Notes: generated by a model not told the origin, from the letters alone. A stretch of DNA of 24,982 nt from Catenaria anguillulae PL171 (GCA_002102555.1 MCFL01000332.1:1-24982), one strand, 5' to 3'; positions 1-10,722 are shown, numbered from the stretch's first letter. Made by a program: numbers and translations.

Positions 1-3000
1 GCATGGTGCTGATGGGCCACGGCAGCGGCAGCGGCGGCCGCGGCCATGGCGCTTGCCACATCGTTGACAGTGGCATTGTTGGTTGACGTTGGGCGGCCGA
101 GCTGCCCGACGCGGATGCCAGGCAAGGCCCGCGGCAGCCGCGGTCGCCATGGTTGGCGATTGCAGGGCAAAGAGGGTTGGATGCGGTCATGGGGGGAGTG
201 CCTGCTGCGCTTTGTGTACCCGTCGCAGATGAGGATTGCTGCAAGTGGGGTGGGAGCGTTTGGATTGGAGATTGAGGGTTGGTCGCCGGATTATTAGAGA
301 AGGGAGACGAGGACGTTGCCGAGGTAAACAGTTGCACATTGGATAGAGATGTGTTGGTTGGCGTGCCTAGCTTGATCCATTGGACTGAACAATGATTGTT
401 GCTGCTGCTGCGTCTGTTGCTGGTACTGCGTTGGGGTGGGCGGATTGTGCACATGCATTGGCTGGTTGTTGCTGAAGATGAATCGGCGGCGGGTGATGCT
501 GCTGTTGCTGTGCGGTTGCGGCGGCAAATGCACAACGATTGGCTGTGGTTGCGTAGTTCCACTGACGCCTTGACTGTGGCCCAAAGACGACGACAACTGC
601 GACCACGCTTGCGACGGCGGTGGCGGTAACTGTGGAGCGTTCGGCGCGTACTGCGCCTGCACTTGCCCGCTGCCCGATAACAACTGACCAAATGCCGCAT
701 GTGACAGAATCGTTTGGGCGAACCCAGGTCATGCTGCTGCCCTGGATGTGCCAGCGCCGCCAGATTCACGGCCGTTGCCCCATGCATCAGTCCCATGCCA
801 CCCATTCCGCCATTCAACCCAACCCGCCAGCTGCTGCAGCCGCAACTGCCGGGTAGTCCCCGGCGCAACGGCTCAGCCCTCACCTTTCCAAGGCTGCCCG
901 ACACAGCGGCGTGTACTGGGCCAATGAGTGGCCACGAAAACTCGAGCTCGGTCATGTACTCGATGGTTTGCGCAAGGTACTCGCACATCTCGTGATGCGC
1001 CGTGAGCACGGTGCGCCCGTTGCGCCACACGAGGTACACGGCAGAGACCATCACGTTGAGCGCATGGACAATGGTGAATGTGAGGCCCGTTAGCACGCCG
1101 CGCTCGCGCGCAGACGCAGGATCAGCAGCAGGGCCTTGACAGTCGTCATGCACACGGTGGTGACTTGCGAGAGTGGTGGCGAGCCCGCGGTGCCATCTGG
1201 GTGCGTGGCGAGCAACGAAAGGAATGGGCGATACAAGAGAAGGACCGTGTAGTAGTAGTTGGCGTTGACGAGCAACGTAAAGGGCGAATGCTCGGCAGGT
1301 GGGCCTTGGAACTTGAATCGGAGATGTCCAGGGAGTGCCGCCAACCATCCTTCCAACAAGGTCGACAGGGCCTGCAACTCTCCCGGCCGTGGGAAACGCC
1401 CGTACGCGATTGATACTCGAGCTAATGCGTCCCTGAATATGCGCCAATCGAATCAAGACGGAATAATCCTTTGGCATGCCTGGGCGCAGAGTACGCCGGA
1501 TCGGCATCGGGCAATGGCACCGCACAATCCTCCTCGCGAATCGCCACGGGCCTGCCGAGCGCCATGGCCAACATGCGATCAACCACGTAGCAGCACCACC
1601 ACACCACATGTGCACGGCGCACTTGCTCGCCCTTGAACTGCTCGTGAATCGGCAACCTGCCCAGATCCACATGCAGACCCACGTCTTGCGCGACGCGAAT
1701 GGCGGCGCCCGCGAGCGACCATGACGAGCCTGCGCCGTCGCCTGCGAGGGCCATGGCCAGCATGAGCAGGCCGCATGACCGCGACAGCGACGGCGACACG
1801 GTGAACACGCGCGGTAAAAGCAACTTGGCTTTTTCAATGTATGGACGGGTGGATAAAGTCGGCGGTACGTGGGCGGCCCATGCGTACGTACCAGAGCGAG
1901 CACATGCCAAAGAATGCTTGCACTTCAAAGTAAAAGTTACGTTCGGCGCATTTTGCGAGGTATAGAGTGACCTGGCCCTCCTCGAGAACCGGGAAGAGTC
2001 TGGGAACACGTGCGCACAGGAAATGGTGATTGGGCGGATGTAAGCATGATCACTCGAGCGAGCAGTAGTAGGTGCGTACGGTCGAAGTATTCAAAGTAAA
2101 AGTTGATGAGCAACTCTTGCTGCGGTTGTGGTGGGAGCTCCTCGGGATTTAAGTTGTTGAAGCCCGTCGTCGGCACCGGCATGGAGCACAGTGGCACATT
2201 TCGGGTTTGTCAGCGATGAGCGAGCCGAATCGATAAAAGTCTGGAAAGTCGTCGCGAAGAAAGTGGGCGCCATTCCTGACAGCAATACTAGCTTGAGTAC
2301 AGGGAAATGTCGCAACATGAAAAGGAAACGTCAAGAGTAGACGCACGATCGGCCCAAGTTGCGCAAATGCATCAAGTCGCCCGTCACAGGATCCAGGTAA
2401 ATGCGATGCAAGATGGTCTGTGTGGCAGCATCCATCTCTTGGTCCGTCGGCACTCGGAACGGATCCGTCGGGGTGCCAAACCCGAGCGCCTCGGGCGTTG
2501 ATGCCGCGGCCATGGCATTGACGTGCGCGTGCATGCCGGCCATGGTTGTTGGTGCAATGGCTGCCGCAGGCACGCCGTTGACAGTCGTCATTCCAGCTGT
2601 CAACACGATCGTCAGAAGCCAAGTGTTAAGCGCTGGTGACAGACGAGAATTGACGTACCATCCTCGGCAGGATCAATCACGGGCATCTTTCGCGGCGGCC
2701 CGCGCCGTTTGGGCGGTGTGTATGAGCACGGAAAGTTGGATTCGACGCAGTATGAGCACGCAGGTCGTTGGCCATCGCACTTGATCTGCCGGACATGTAT
2801 GCCACAGCGGCCGTAAGCACTTTTGTGCGCAACCTGTGATGTACAAACAACGGGAGTGCATACCTTCTTCTTGCGGCATACGGAACACGCCTGTGCAATC
2901 CTGCTTCTGGACGCTTGCTGACTTGTGCGTGCGCGCTTCGAGGCCGGCGGCTGCGACCCATCATTGGGCTCGTCGTCAAGGTCGTCATTGTCGTCGGCGT

Positions 3001-3169
3001 CGTGCTGGTTGTGATGTTGCAAGAAAGATGCACTGTCGGAATGGTTGCTGGCTGCGGCTGCGTGAGCGGCCAGGGCAGCAAGCGGGTCACCGAGGGCCGG
3101 CGGATGAGCAGAGGCAGCCGAGGATGGGTGCGGTTGCAGAGGTTGCAATTGGTCGATTGGTTGTGTCAT
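1..3169 (-). CDS. Zn2Cys6 (fungal-type) transcription factor, 3' end beyond window, many frame breaks
   Basis: A sequence-specific nuclear regulator of the Zn(II)2Cys6 family. Exon 1 (3169-2864) starts at the ATG at 3169 and carries an acidic, Ser/Ala/His-rich leader, a basic KRAR stretch and the first two cluster cysteines. Intron 1 (2863-2786) splits the cluster. Exon 2 (2785-2659) opens with IKCDGQRPACSYC, completing C-x2-C-x6-C-x6-C-x2-C-x6-C, followed by a basic PPKRRGPPRK linker. Intron 2 is 2658-2597. Downstream, fungal middle-homology-domain segments are recognisable: FYFEVQAFFGMCSLW near 1940, AAIRVAQDVGLHVDLGR near 1690 and RAHVVWWCCYVVDRMLA near 1600. A helical C-terminal part reaches about 900, then Gln/Pro/Ala-rich sequence runs to base 1, so the true end is probably outside. 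The reading frame changes at about 2340, 2195, 1845, 1490, 1435, 1100, 720 and 320, too often for introns; single-base indels are likely. Family call certain, exact gene model not. The regulated pathway cannot be told. Confidence 0.85.
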
Positions 3170-3354
3170 TGCGCGCGGAAAACGATTAACGGAAACCGAT
3201 TCGAGAGACAGATTAGCGATTGATGTGAGGTGGAGCTGCAAGGAACGCATGTCAGCGTATAGGTTAGTTGGTTGATGGATACAATACGCTGCTCAGGGAA
3301 TGGACACCCGGCGATGATGGCGGCCTTGCACCCAGCCATCAGCTGTTTGTCTCG

Positions 3355-3378
3355 CATCAATATCCATCGATATTGATG
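3355..3378. repeat. Perfect 10-bp inverted repeat upstream of the Zn2Cys6 gene
   Basis: Left arm CATCAATATC (3355-3364) and right arm GATATTGATG (3369-3378) are exact reverse complements around a 4-nt spacer. It lies 186 bp upstream of the chosen ATG of the Zn2Cys6 factor, on the promoter or 5' leader side. It could be an operator-like site for a dimeric regulator or an RNA hairpin in the leader. Its function is inferred only. Confidence 0.6.
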
Positions 3379-3832
3379 TTGATAGTGTGGCATAACGGGT
3401 GACTCAGTTGAGCACGGAAAAATAGAAGAGCCTGTTGATCCGTTGGTCCTTGGGTGCACAACACTGAGGGATTGTGCAGTGACACCGCTGATAAGACCCA
3501 CCCTGGACTCCGGACTCTGGACGCGAGCTACGCCTTCACCCAGATCCAATTACATAAGCACGCCCCGAGTGCGAGGATGCGAGCGAAAGGCAATACACAA
3601 GAGTCGTGACCAACCGTGAAATGGACCGGCGGGCGGTGCAGGGCGGGTCCAGGGTGGCGGCGGTGACGGTCGTCGAGGCAGGGTGGTGGGCGTGTGGTGA
3701 CGGGATCTGGACGTGATGAATGGACATACATTGAAATCACAAATATAGAGCGTTCGGTTCGGGAATCGCTAATGCCCGTCATTTCCTCATCACAAGAGAG
3801 AGCTAAGAAACCGGGTCGGCAACCTCGGGGGT

Positions 3833-3856
3833 TCTCAAGGGTATAAAGGCAAGGGC
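3833..3856. repeat. Short dispersed box, copy 1 (similar to 11835-11856)
   Basis: The core CAAGGGTATAAAGGCAAGG here matches CAAGGGTAAAGGCAAGG near 11839 apart from a two-base insertion that creates a TATAAA. Both copies are followed within about 25 bp by CCGTTAA. Both sit in long intergenic stretches. This could be a shared regulatory box, a decayed repeat or chance. Confidence 0.3.
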
Positions 3857-4694
3857 AGCCCCGTTAATGAGCGGGTAAAGATCCGCTGCTTCCGACCCTC
3901 GGCCGATCCTGCGGTGCAAAATCACCTGGCTATGACGCAACCGAGCGGTTTGACATGGTTTGACCGCTTTATCGGCTGACTTATGGGGCTGGGCGGACCC
4001 GCTGATTGGCCCGGGCCATCAGGTGCACAGCCGCTCTCGATTGCGCCGGATGCTTCAGACACCACCATGTGGCGGCCGCGGCTATTTTGACCTGATGGGC
4101 CAAGACACCAAGCCCCGTCACGGAACACGCCAACGCCAGCCCGAAAGATCGATCCACGACTTGGAACGCGAGGCGGAGTCACCCAGACGACAGCAATTGG
4201 CGGCAGCCGGTGGCCCACGGTAGCAATGCGTGCATTGGCATGGTATGTACGTATAGTCAGCAGGAGGGTCATCGAGACAAAGAAGAAAATGTTATTGTAA
4301 AGCAAGTTTGACGAGCAACTCAGGGGTAGGGGACTTCTCATTTCTTGACAGGAACACGCAACAGGGAACAAGTGCCAAAACGGACACGGTATGGCATGCC
4401 ACGAGACGGTGGCGAAGGGAAGGAGGAAAGCGCAACGGTAAAGAGAAGAGATGGCAACGGCATCTGCCGCGTCCCAAAGTAGCGGGAGGGCGAAGCGAAT
4501 CTGCGTGATCGTGTATAGGGAGAGACGGTGAGGAGTCAAAGAAGCGGGGGTGTCAGATGATGGAAATGGAGAGCTAGTAGGTTGAGGAAAACTGAGCAAG
4601 TGAAAGAGAGGACGGTCGTGCAAGATGGCGAGTAAAAGAAAGGGCGAAAAAGATGAGTATTGTACAAATGAAGCGGAAAAAAATGCACTGTGAC

Positions 4695-6926
4695 TCACAA
4701 ACTACCACCTGAAAGTGACGACTTTCGTGGCGGAGCAGACACGGTCCGCGGCGGCGGTGGCCCGTTGACATCCAACACAACCCCACTCATGATCGATAAA
4801 CTGCTGCCCACGTCGGATCCGCCTGCATTGGTACTCGTGGAGCTCGCGCCAGCCTCTTCAGCCGCGCCGCTCAAAAGCCGATCCAGAGTATCCTTGCCCA
4901 TAACGACATTCACCTCCATGGGATCGCCCACGGCCTCGGCACCCAGCAACATCCTTTCGAGGGTATCCTGGGACTTTGTGGACCGAATCGACGACCGATG
5001 CACCAGCCCACTACCACCATTCCTCGAGCTGGTACTCGGCTTGACCATGCGCTCAAGTGTGTCCGATGACATGAGCGCCGACCTCGGTGCGCCGGGAAAG
5101 TATGGCACATAGCCCAACCCATCGGCATCCTCGGTGCCCTCGTGCGCCTCTTGCGCCTGCAGCTGCGAGTTGTGCTCATTCATGAGCCGCTCGAGCGTGT
5201 CGCGGCCAATCATGGCCGCACCGCTCACCGTGTTGAGCTCCCACACTTGGTCCATGGTGAGCGTAGAGCCCGAGGCCGACGCGTCTTGCAGCATGCGTTC
5301 GAGCGTGGCGCGGCCTGCTTGCACTTCCGACAAGGAAATGCCGCCCGATTCGCCCATGGTGATGTCGCCCGACCCGGATCCCGACATGGGGTCGTCGCGG
5401 TCGAGTGAAAAGTGGTCAAAGTTGTTGAGCGCCGCATAGTCATCGTTGGGCATGCCGTTGACATAGGTTTGTGCTTGAGCGGCGGCGGGTGCATGGGCAG
5501 CCATGTTTGACGGCGACGGGATGGAAATCAGCTGGAAGGCGTCGACCAGGGCATTTGTGTTGGGCGACACGGCCAGAGGGAGTTGGGGCGGCAGCACAGA
5601 GGGAAGAGGCTGAACGCTGGGCGAAACTGACGACTGCGCGTATGCCATGGTCGGGTTGAGGTACGGCGACGTGGACCCACCCGTGGCGCCACCTGCAGAC
5701 ACGTTAGTGCCCGGAATCATGCCCGTGAATGGCGCCATGGCCGACGGCGACACTTGCAAGCCCATGGCTGCGGCCTTGACAGGGTCAAAGCTGGGCGAGA
5801 CGGCTTGCGTGGCAGGGTCAAGGCCGTTGCCGCGGTAGTATACCTCGCAGTCTGGGTCGGAACGCACGTGCCGCTGGAGAGCATCGTGGCGGCAGAACCG
5901 GTGCCCGCAGCGCAGGCAACGGAAGGGCTTGTTGTTGTCGTGAATGGCCATCATGTGGCGCTTGAGGTCGTGGGCGCGCGAAAAGGCCTTGTCGCACTTG
6001 TCACAGGGGAAGGGCCGTTCGCCATTGTGCGTGCGCTGCAAGTTCAAGAGTGGCGTTTGTGAGCCGTCAAATCCACAAGAGACAGTGGGACACCAGAGTC
6101 ACAAACGTACAATGTGTTGCCTCAAATTGAACGGCCTATCAAATGCCTTGCCACACCCGGGGTGGTCACAGACATACTTTTTCTCGAGCGGCTTTGCCTT
6201 TCGTGCGCCAGTCGACGTGGCCGACCCTCGCCTTAGACCAGCACCAGTGGCCTGCCCATGTGCCGAAGCATCCATGTTGGGCGATACTGGCCCATATCCG
6301 GGCGATACTGGCGCGTACATTGGGCTGACGGGCCCATAGCTTGGAGAAACGGCCGCGGCGCCAAACATGGGCGACACGGCACCAAAGTTGGGCGATGTGG
6401 CGGCAAATGCAGGCGACACGGAGCCTACGGCAGCGGCCATGACGGCACTGGGCGACGTGGGGCGGGCGTACGGGGACGTTTGCGCGCGCGCAGCGCCCGT
6501 CACGGATTGGGCAGACCCGCGGCGAGAACGCGAGGCGCCCGTGGTTGGTGGGGCCGCGACGCCAATGGAAGTGGACCGGAGCGGCAGTTCGTTGAGATTA
6601 TCGGAAGGAATGGTTGGCACGGCAATGGACAGCGGACCGGCATTGGCTGCAGCGGCTGCGTTGCGAAAGTGAACGGCGGCGAGCGTGGCTTGGTGCATGC
6701 CGAGGTGGTCGGCCGACGGGGCCACGGGCGGAGCCATGCCCATGGACACTTGCTGCTGCAGAGGGAGGACCTGGGCGGCGAGCTGGTCGAGCTCGGCCAT
6801 GTGGCGGTCAAGCGACGGATGCGTAATGTTGATGTCGGGCGCGGGCGGCAGCAGCGAATTGCTGGCAAAGGCGCCGCCGGGGGCGGTGGATGAGGGAGGG
6901 TACATGCCCGTTGCCGTTGACTGCAT
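4695..6926 (-). CDS. Three-finger C2H2 transcription factor with CTD-like heptads and DTLERML repeats
   Basis: A nuclear DNA-binding regulator of 718 aa in two exons, 6926-6111 and 6035-4695, joined across a 75-nt intron (6110-6036) that restores finger 1 as QHI-RTHNGERP. Finger 1 (about 251-276, YVCDHPGCGKAF, C-x4-C) and finger 2 (281-304, FPCDKCDKAF) have the standard HxNGERP linker. Finger 3 (310-335) ends HVRSDPDC, so its last ligand is Cys. The arrangement resembles Crz1-type calcineurin-responsive factors, but that assignment is tentative. Before the fingers lie a Ser/Pro/Ala-rich region, two RRGS sites (135-138 and 232-235) matching the PKA consensus, and Ser-Pro heptads (151-217). After them come more VSP/TSP sites and five copies of a D-T-L-E-R-M-L motif (515-660). 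No frame breaks are visible. The start is the first ATG of the open frame. It is probably phosphorylation-regulated, by inference from the SP and RRGS sites. Confidence 0.9.
4872..5309 (-). repeat. Five copies of a DTLERML motif in the C2H2 factor
   Basis: The copies are ATLERML (5309-5289), DTLERLM (5201-5181), DTLERMV (5063-5043), DTLERML (4967-4947) and DTLDRLL (4892-4872), with repeat starts 25-46 residues apart. Each is preceded by Gly/Ser plus a polar or basic residue and followed by disordered Ser/Gly/Ala-rich linker. The conserved core, T-L-[ED]-R-[ML]-[LMV] with spaced hydrophobics, suggests a short amphipathic helix that docks on a partner. I know no named motif of this form. Confidence 0.85.
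6276..6476 (-). repeat. Ser-Pro heptad array resembling the RNA polymerase II CTD
   Basis: Within the C2H2 factor (residues about 151-217) the units YARPTSPS, VSPAFAA, TSPNFGA, VSPMFGA, VSPSYGP, VSPMYAP, VSPGYGP and VSPN follow each other with a mostly seven-residue period. Re-phased, the best copies read YGPVSPM, YAPVSPG and YGPVSPN, keeping Tyr1, Pro3, Ser5 and Pro6 of the CTD consensus YSPTSPS. The DNA copies differ at many positions, so this is not a recent tandem duplication. Confidence 0.75.
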
Positions 6927-8532
6927 GGTGGAATGACAGAGTCCGGGGGGATGTGCGATGGCTGTGGAATGCGAAAGCGAGGGACGGCCGCGGAAGAGGA
7001 AGACGTGTGCGCCTTGGCGTTACGGCGGAGCTGGTGTGTCAGGTCTGAACGGACGTCAGCGGCCGCGGAGCGTCAGGGTCGGGGGGAGATGGAGCGGTGG
7101 ACCGTGCTCGGTTAACGTTGGGTTTAAATTTGCGGCTGCAGAGTAACGATGCAGTGTGTCAGTGCGTTCACTTGCATGCGTTTACAATACTTGAATGAGG
7201 GAGAGGAGAACGGAGTGGGCGGCGCTCACTCATCCAAAAATTGGTGTGATGACCGTGAACCATGTTCAAAATCGAGCGGCGCAGCGGTGGAACATCATCC
7301 AATGCTCGCGTGCCGACGACATCTCAGGCTCGCCTCTTCCTCTTGCCCAGGCTCTCTGTGTAGCTGGGTATGTATGTACGATTGAGAAGAAAAATGACTG
7401 CAATAAATGCGTACCGTTGGAAAGTTGGAAAGGTGCGGGATGGTTTGGGAAACTCCTTGTGATTTCAATCGGGACCAGCTACGGTATGCATCTGAAGAGT
7501 GGGGTTCGGTGCATCTATGTCTTCCCATGTGAGATTCGTGAAGAACGCTGGACTCGGCTCGCACAGTCCTGAGGACGAGACTGCACTTGATGGTGGGACT
7601 GTGGGTGAGCGGGTTGAGCTAGGTTTGGTTGGCGAATTTGTCGTCAAGCGCCGGTCAACCCTGATGGTTGTAGGTAAGCAATCTTGGAGCTTGCCTGAAC
7701 CCAAGGGACTCGCGAGCGACCTGAGAGATTTTATGTTTATGAAAGGTGCATGCATGCTTGTGGGAATCACTGTCCTATCCAAGGTGTTGGTGAAAACCTC
7801 CGCGCCCGGCGGCCGTTTTCTGACACACAAACTCGTCCTACCAACCTGTTGTCATGTGCGTATGTACAACACGATCACATTCCAAGACAGGCTTCTCATT
7901 TCCGAGCCTGAATGAATCACTGGGCAACTGGTGTGTCGGACTGGTGGTGCACTTGTCAGCGGCCGTTGCGTGCTGGAACCTGGTACTGGCTCTTGCTCAC
8001 AAAAGAACGCGAGACGCGTCGCCGGCCGCAGCAGGCCAAGCGTGGCTTGCGGTGCTGCGGACTTCAAGGAGGTGGCCTGTCGTACCGAAATGGACAGAGG
8101 TGGTGAGTTCTTGGTACATACTATTACCCACTTTAAAATGCAGTCTTCAACTCCAGCGAGCGAGGATGTTGCGCTGTTGCTTGCATCAAGGCCAAGTTTG
8201 CTGAGCGACACTGTTGTTCCTTGCCGAAGCCGAAGCTGAGGGTGAGGGAGCAAGAGAAGCATCATGCGCCAAAAAGTGTTGATATTGGTAAATTCTATAC
8301 GAAGGAAACGACAAAATCATGGATGAAGCCAAACGGCGGGAAACATGTACATCGTCAAAAAGATCAGGCTAGCAGCAGGCAAAGAGAGGACGATTGGGAA
8401 AGGAACTGGCCAAGGAAGATGGACACGAAAACAAGAATTGAATGGACAGCGGATTGTAGGAGGAATCTGCTTGCACGAAGGAGGTAGCCATGAGAGACAC
8501 AAGGAAGGACAAAAAAAAGAGTCGGATTTCGG
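6927..8532. other. Intergenic: EFR3 3' flank and C2H2 promoter
   Basis: Both flanking genes are on the minus strand, so this 1.6 kb holds the EFR3 3' untranslated region and the C2H2 promoter and leader. By eye it is less GC-rich than the neighbouring coding sequence. Overlapping open frames occur on both strands around 7465-8265. The minus-strand pair is listed separately as a weak candidate; the plus-strand ones have no recognisable content. Confidence 0.5.
7465..8265 (-). CDS. Weak candidate gene, hypothetical, possibly two exons
   Basis: Two minus-strand open stretches, 8265-7852 and 7830-7465, could be joined by a ~48-nt intron with donor GTACAT near 7865 and an acceptor after TGTCAG near 7819. 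The product would be a Ser/Thr/Pro-rich protein of about 240 aa containing segments such as APFINIKSLRSLASPLGSG and FTNLTWEDIDAP. I recognise no domain. The codon third positions are much less GC-biased than in the sure genes here, the intron would be shorter than the others, and a 138-codon frame is open on the opposite strand (7499-7915). It may simply be intergenic DNA. Confidence 0.2.
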
Positions 8533-10722
8533 TCAGATACGGTCAAGGACGTCATCGAGGTCCTCTTCAACCTGAAGTCAGCCCAAAATATTAGAGTCAG
8601 CAGCATATTCAAATCAGGACGAGACAGCGACCCGTGAAAGGCGTACCGGCAACTGGAACCCAGGCCCCAACGAAATTGGTCGCTCCAAAACGGGCTTGCC
8701 ATGCAAAATGTTGCGGAACTCTTCAGTCGTCGCCTTGCGCTCCATGGATGCAAACCGCAGCACACTGCCGTGCTTGACAAGCTCGCCCGGTGCCGGCACC
8801 TGCTGCTGGTCGTTGGACGACCCGGGCACACTTTGGGCCACGGCCGTCCCGCCCGTCAACCCGCTGGCCATTGGACTCGCACCCACACCCGTCAACACGG
8901 CCAACAGCGCCTCCAAGTCCACATCCCCAAATGACCGCAAGTCATCTGTGATGCCGCGCACCTGGTCCAGTCTTGGGACCATACCGCGCACCGCAACCAC
9001 GGCAGCGGCCGCTGTATGCTCGGGGACACCGGCATGCCCCGCAACCGCCATCCTGATGAGCCTGGCCACCTCGACAGGCTGCCTGGCCCAATGTCTCTTG
9101 ACGGCCTCGTCGCCCACCACAGCTGCCCTGGGCGCAAATGCCGCCAAGGTGCCCGCATGCATTGTGACGCCGACCTTGCCAACCAACTCGACCACCTTGG
9201 CCTTGACCTCTGCACTCGCCTCATCTGCCCGATCCAGCACGGGGAACAAGGGTTCAATCGTATCAAGCGTCACTTCAGCACGCACCTTGTCCTCGTCCAA
9301 CACGTCCACCATGCACGCCAACTGCGACGGTTGCGTGAGCCTTGGGACCATGGTCGCCAGGGCGTCGCGGACCGCCGCAGGCGCAAATGCGCGCGTGATC
9401 CAGGCAATGCATGCGAGCGCACCCGTGGCGTGCTCGGCTGCACATTTGGCCACCGTGTCCACTACATCCGTGAGTGAAATGGCCAAGCATGGTGTGCCGA
9501 GCTTGAGTTTCGGTAGCACGCAAAGCAGTTTGGACCGCCACTTGAACGCGGGCGACGTGAGCCGGCTAAGAACCTGAGCCAGCAGTACGGTTTGCATGGG
9601 TGTCGACGACACGGTCACCACGGCGCGCACAACAAGTGTGGCCCAGTCGGCCTCGTTCCATTTGCCTTTCGAGTCCAGGTAGGCAAACACGGGCAGGACA
9701 ACGTGGGCAATGGCAGACGCGGTGGCTGAGCGGGCCAATTTTTGCAGGGCCTTGAGGGCGACCATGGACAGTTCGTCGTCGTTGATGAGATCGTCAAAGA
9801 TGGACAGCCGGCGTTGCCGCGAAAAGGAGGCGTAGGCGGCGTCGTCGGTGCGTGCGGCCTGGTCGGCAGCCAGGGAAGTGCGTGACTGGTGGGCAGATGG
9901 TTGCTGAGGGCCGGGCGGGGAAGCGCTGGTGGGGTCGGCAGAAGTTGGCGAGGTTGTGGAGGCGGAGGGAGAGTTTGGGGTCCGAACTTTGATGTTGGCG
10001 AGGATAGGGGGAATGATTTTAGCAACGTATTTTTCGGATTTGGCCGAGGTGAAGATGAAGGGCGAGAAGGCAATCGCCTTCATGGCCTCGAGGCCCGACA
10101 AGTTTGTCCTGTTGGAATCGCTCACGTGGTCAGATCGCTCCTGACAGACTTCAAGAATTGTGACGGATGCGTACTCGTGGGATTCGTGCAACTCGGCCGT
10201 CTTTCCCGCGCTCCCTGGCTCGGCAAACACACAAAAGCGGTCAATCAAGGCCATAAAGAGCGGGGCAAACACTGGGTCCGAGTCCAAGCTGGCATCGTAA
10301 TGCGAGCAAAATTTAATGAAAGTGGCTGTGATGTGCGTCAGCAAGTGCGAATCGCCAATGTCGGCCATGTCGGCCAGGATCATGATGGCGTTGCGAGCAA
10401 AGTACGCCAGCTGTGTTGGACACCCGTCAATCAGGGCGTTGAGAATGTCGAGCGTGACCTTGTGGAAGGCGCGGCGGTCCTTTGCGGCGTCCCAAGTGTA
10501 GCGCTTGTGCAGGTAGCGGCCGACCTTTGCGAGCTTTTCGGGGCGGTGCTGGGCGTAAAAGACGAGGTAGGCCAGGTCCGAGGCGCGCGGGCCTTCCTCG
10601 CCCGGCTGCGTCGGGTACACCTTATTGACGAGCGAGGCGTGCTTGACAAAGCCCGAGAAGCAGTACACCTTGACATCGTCCATGGTGGTGGAGCGGCCCG
10701 ACGTGGAGCTGCTGCCGGGCAT
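8533..10722 (-). CDS. EFR3: EFR3-like plasma-membrane scaffold for PI 4-kinase
   Basis: EFR3 proteins anchor the Stt4/PI4KIIIalpha complex (with Ypp1/TTC7) to the plasma membrane and so support PI4P synthesis. The 704-aa product has the family's N-terminal signature: a Cys at position 21 (VYCFSGF), then KHASLVNKVYPTQ, then AYLVFYAQHRPEKLAKVGRYL, here quoted only to position 71, leading into alpha-helical ARM/HEAT-like sequence. A Ser/Pro/Thr-rich disordered insert lies near residues 255-300, with more helical repeat sequence after it. The main exon is 10722-8647. A 75-nt intron (8646-8572, GTACGC to TTCAG) leads to a 39-nt last exon (8571-8533) encoding VEEDLDDVLDRI and a stop; without splicing the frame ends at 8614. 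Cys21 is a plausible palmitoylation site (inference). The frame is intact over 2.1 kb. Family call confident; the last exon rests on splice signals only. Confidence 0.85.

Larger units (their letters stand above)
3170..4694. other. Intergenic: C2H2 3' flank and Zn2Cys6 promoter
   Basis: Both flanking genes lie on the minus strand, so this 1.5 kb should hold the 3' untranslated region of the C2H2 gene (right part) and the promoter of the Zn2Cys6 gene (left part). The long minus-strand reading frame at 3922-4698 is pyrimidine-rich low-complexity sequence with no recognisable domain, and I do not call it a gene. The only structure I can support is the inverted repeat at 3355-3378 and a short box at 3833-3856 that recurs at 11835-11856. 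Confidence 0.5.

Noticed and set aside
1848-1900. Possible short intron in the Zn2Cys6 gene
   Set aside because: The protein reads on through it (FGMCSLWYVRMGRP, then EKAKLLLPRVF) with a single-base slip, so an indel explains it better than splicing.
3922-4698. 258-codon minus-strand open frame
   Set aside because: Pyrimidine-rich low-complexity translation with no domain; it begins at the end of the C2H2 gene and fits 3' untranslated and promoter sequence.
7499-7915. 138-codon plus-strand open frame that reads like a protein
   Set aside because: No recognised motif, and it overlaps open frames on the other strand. Both cannot be judged without transcripts; the minus-strand pair has a possible splice pair and was listed instead at low confidence.
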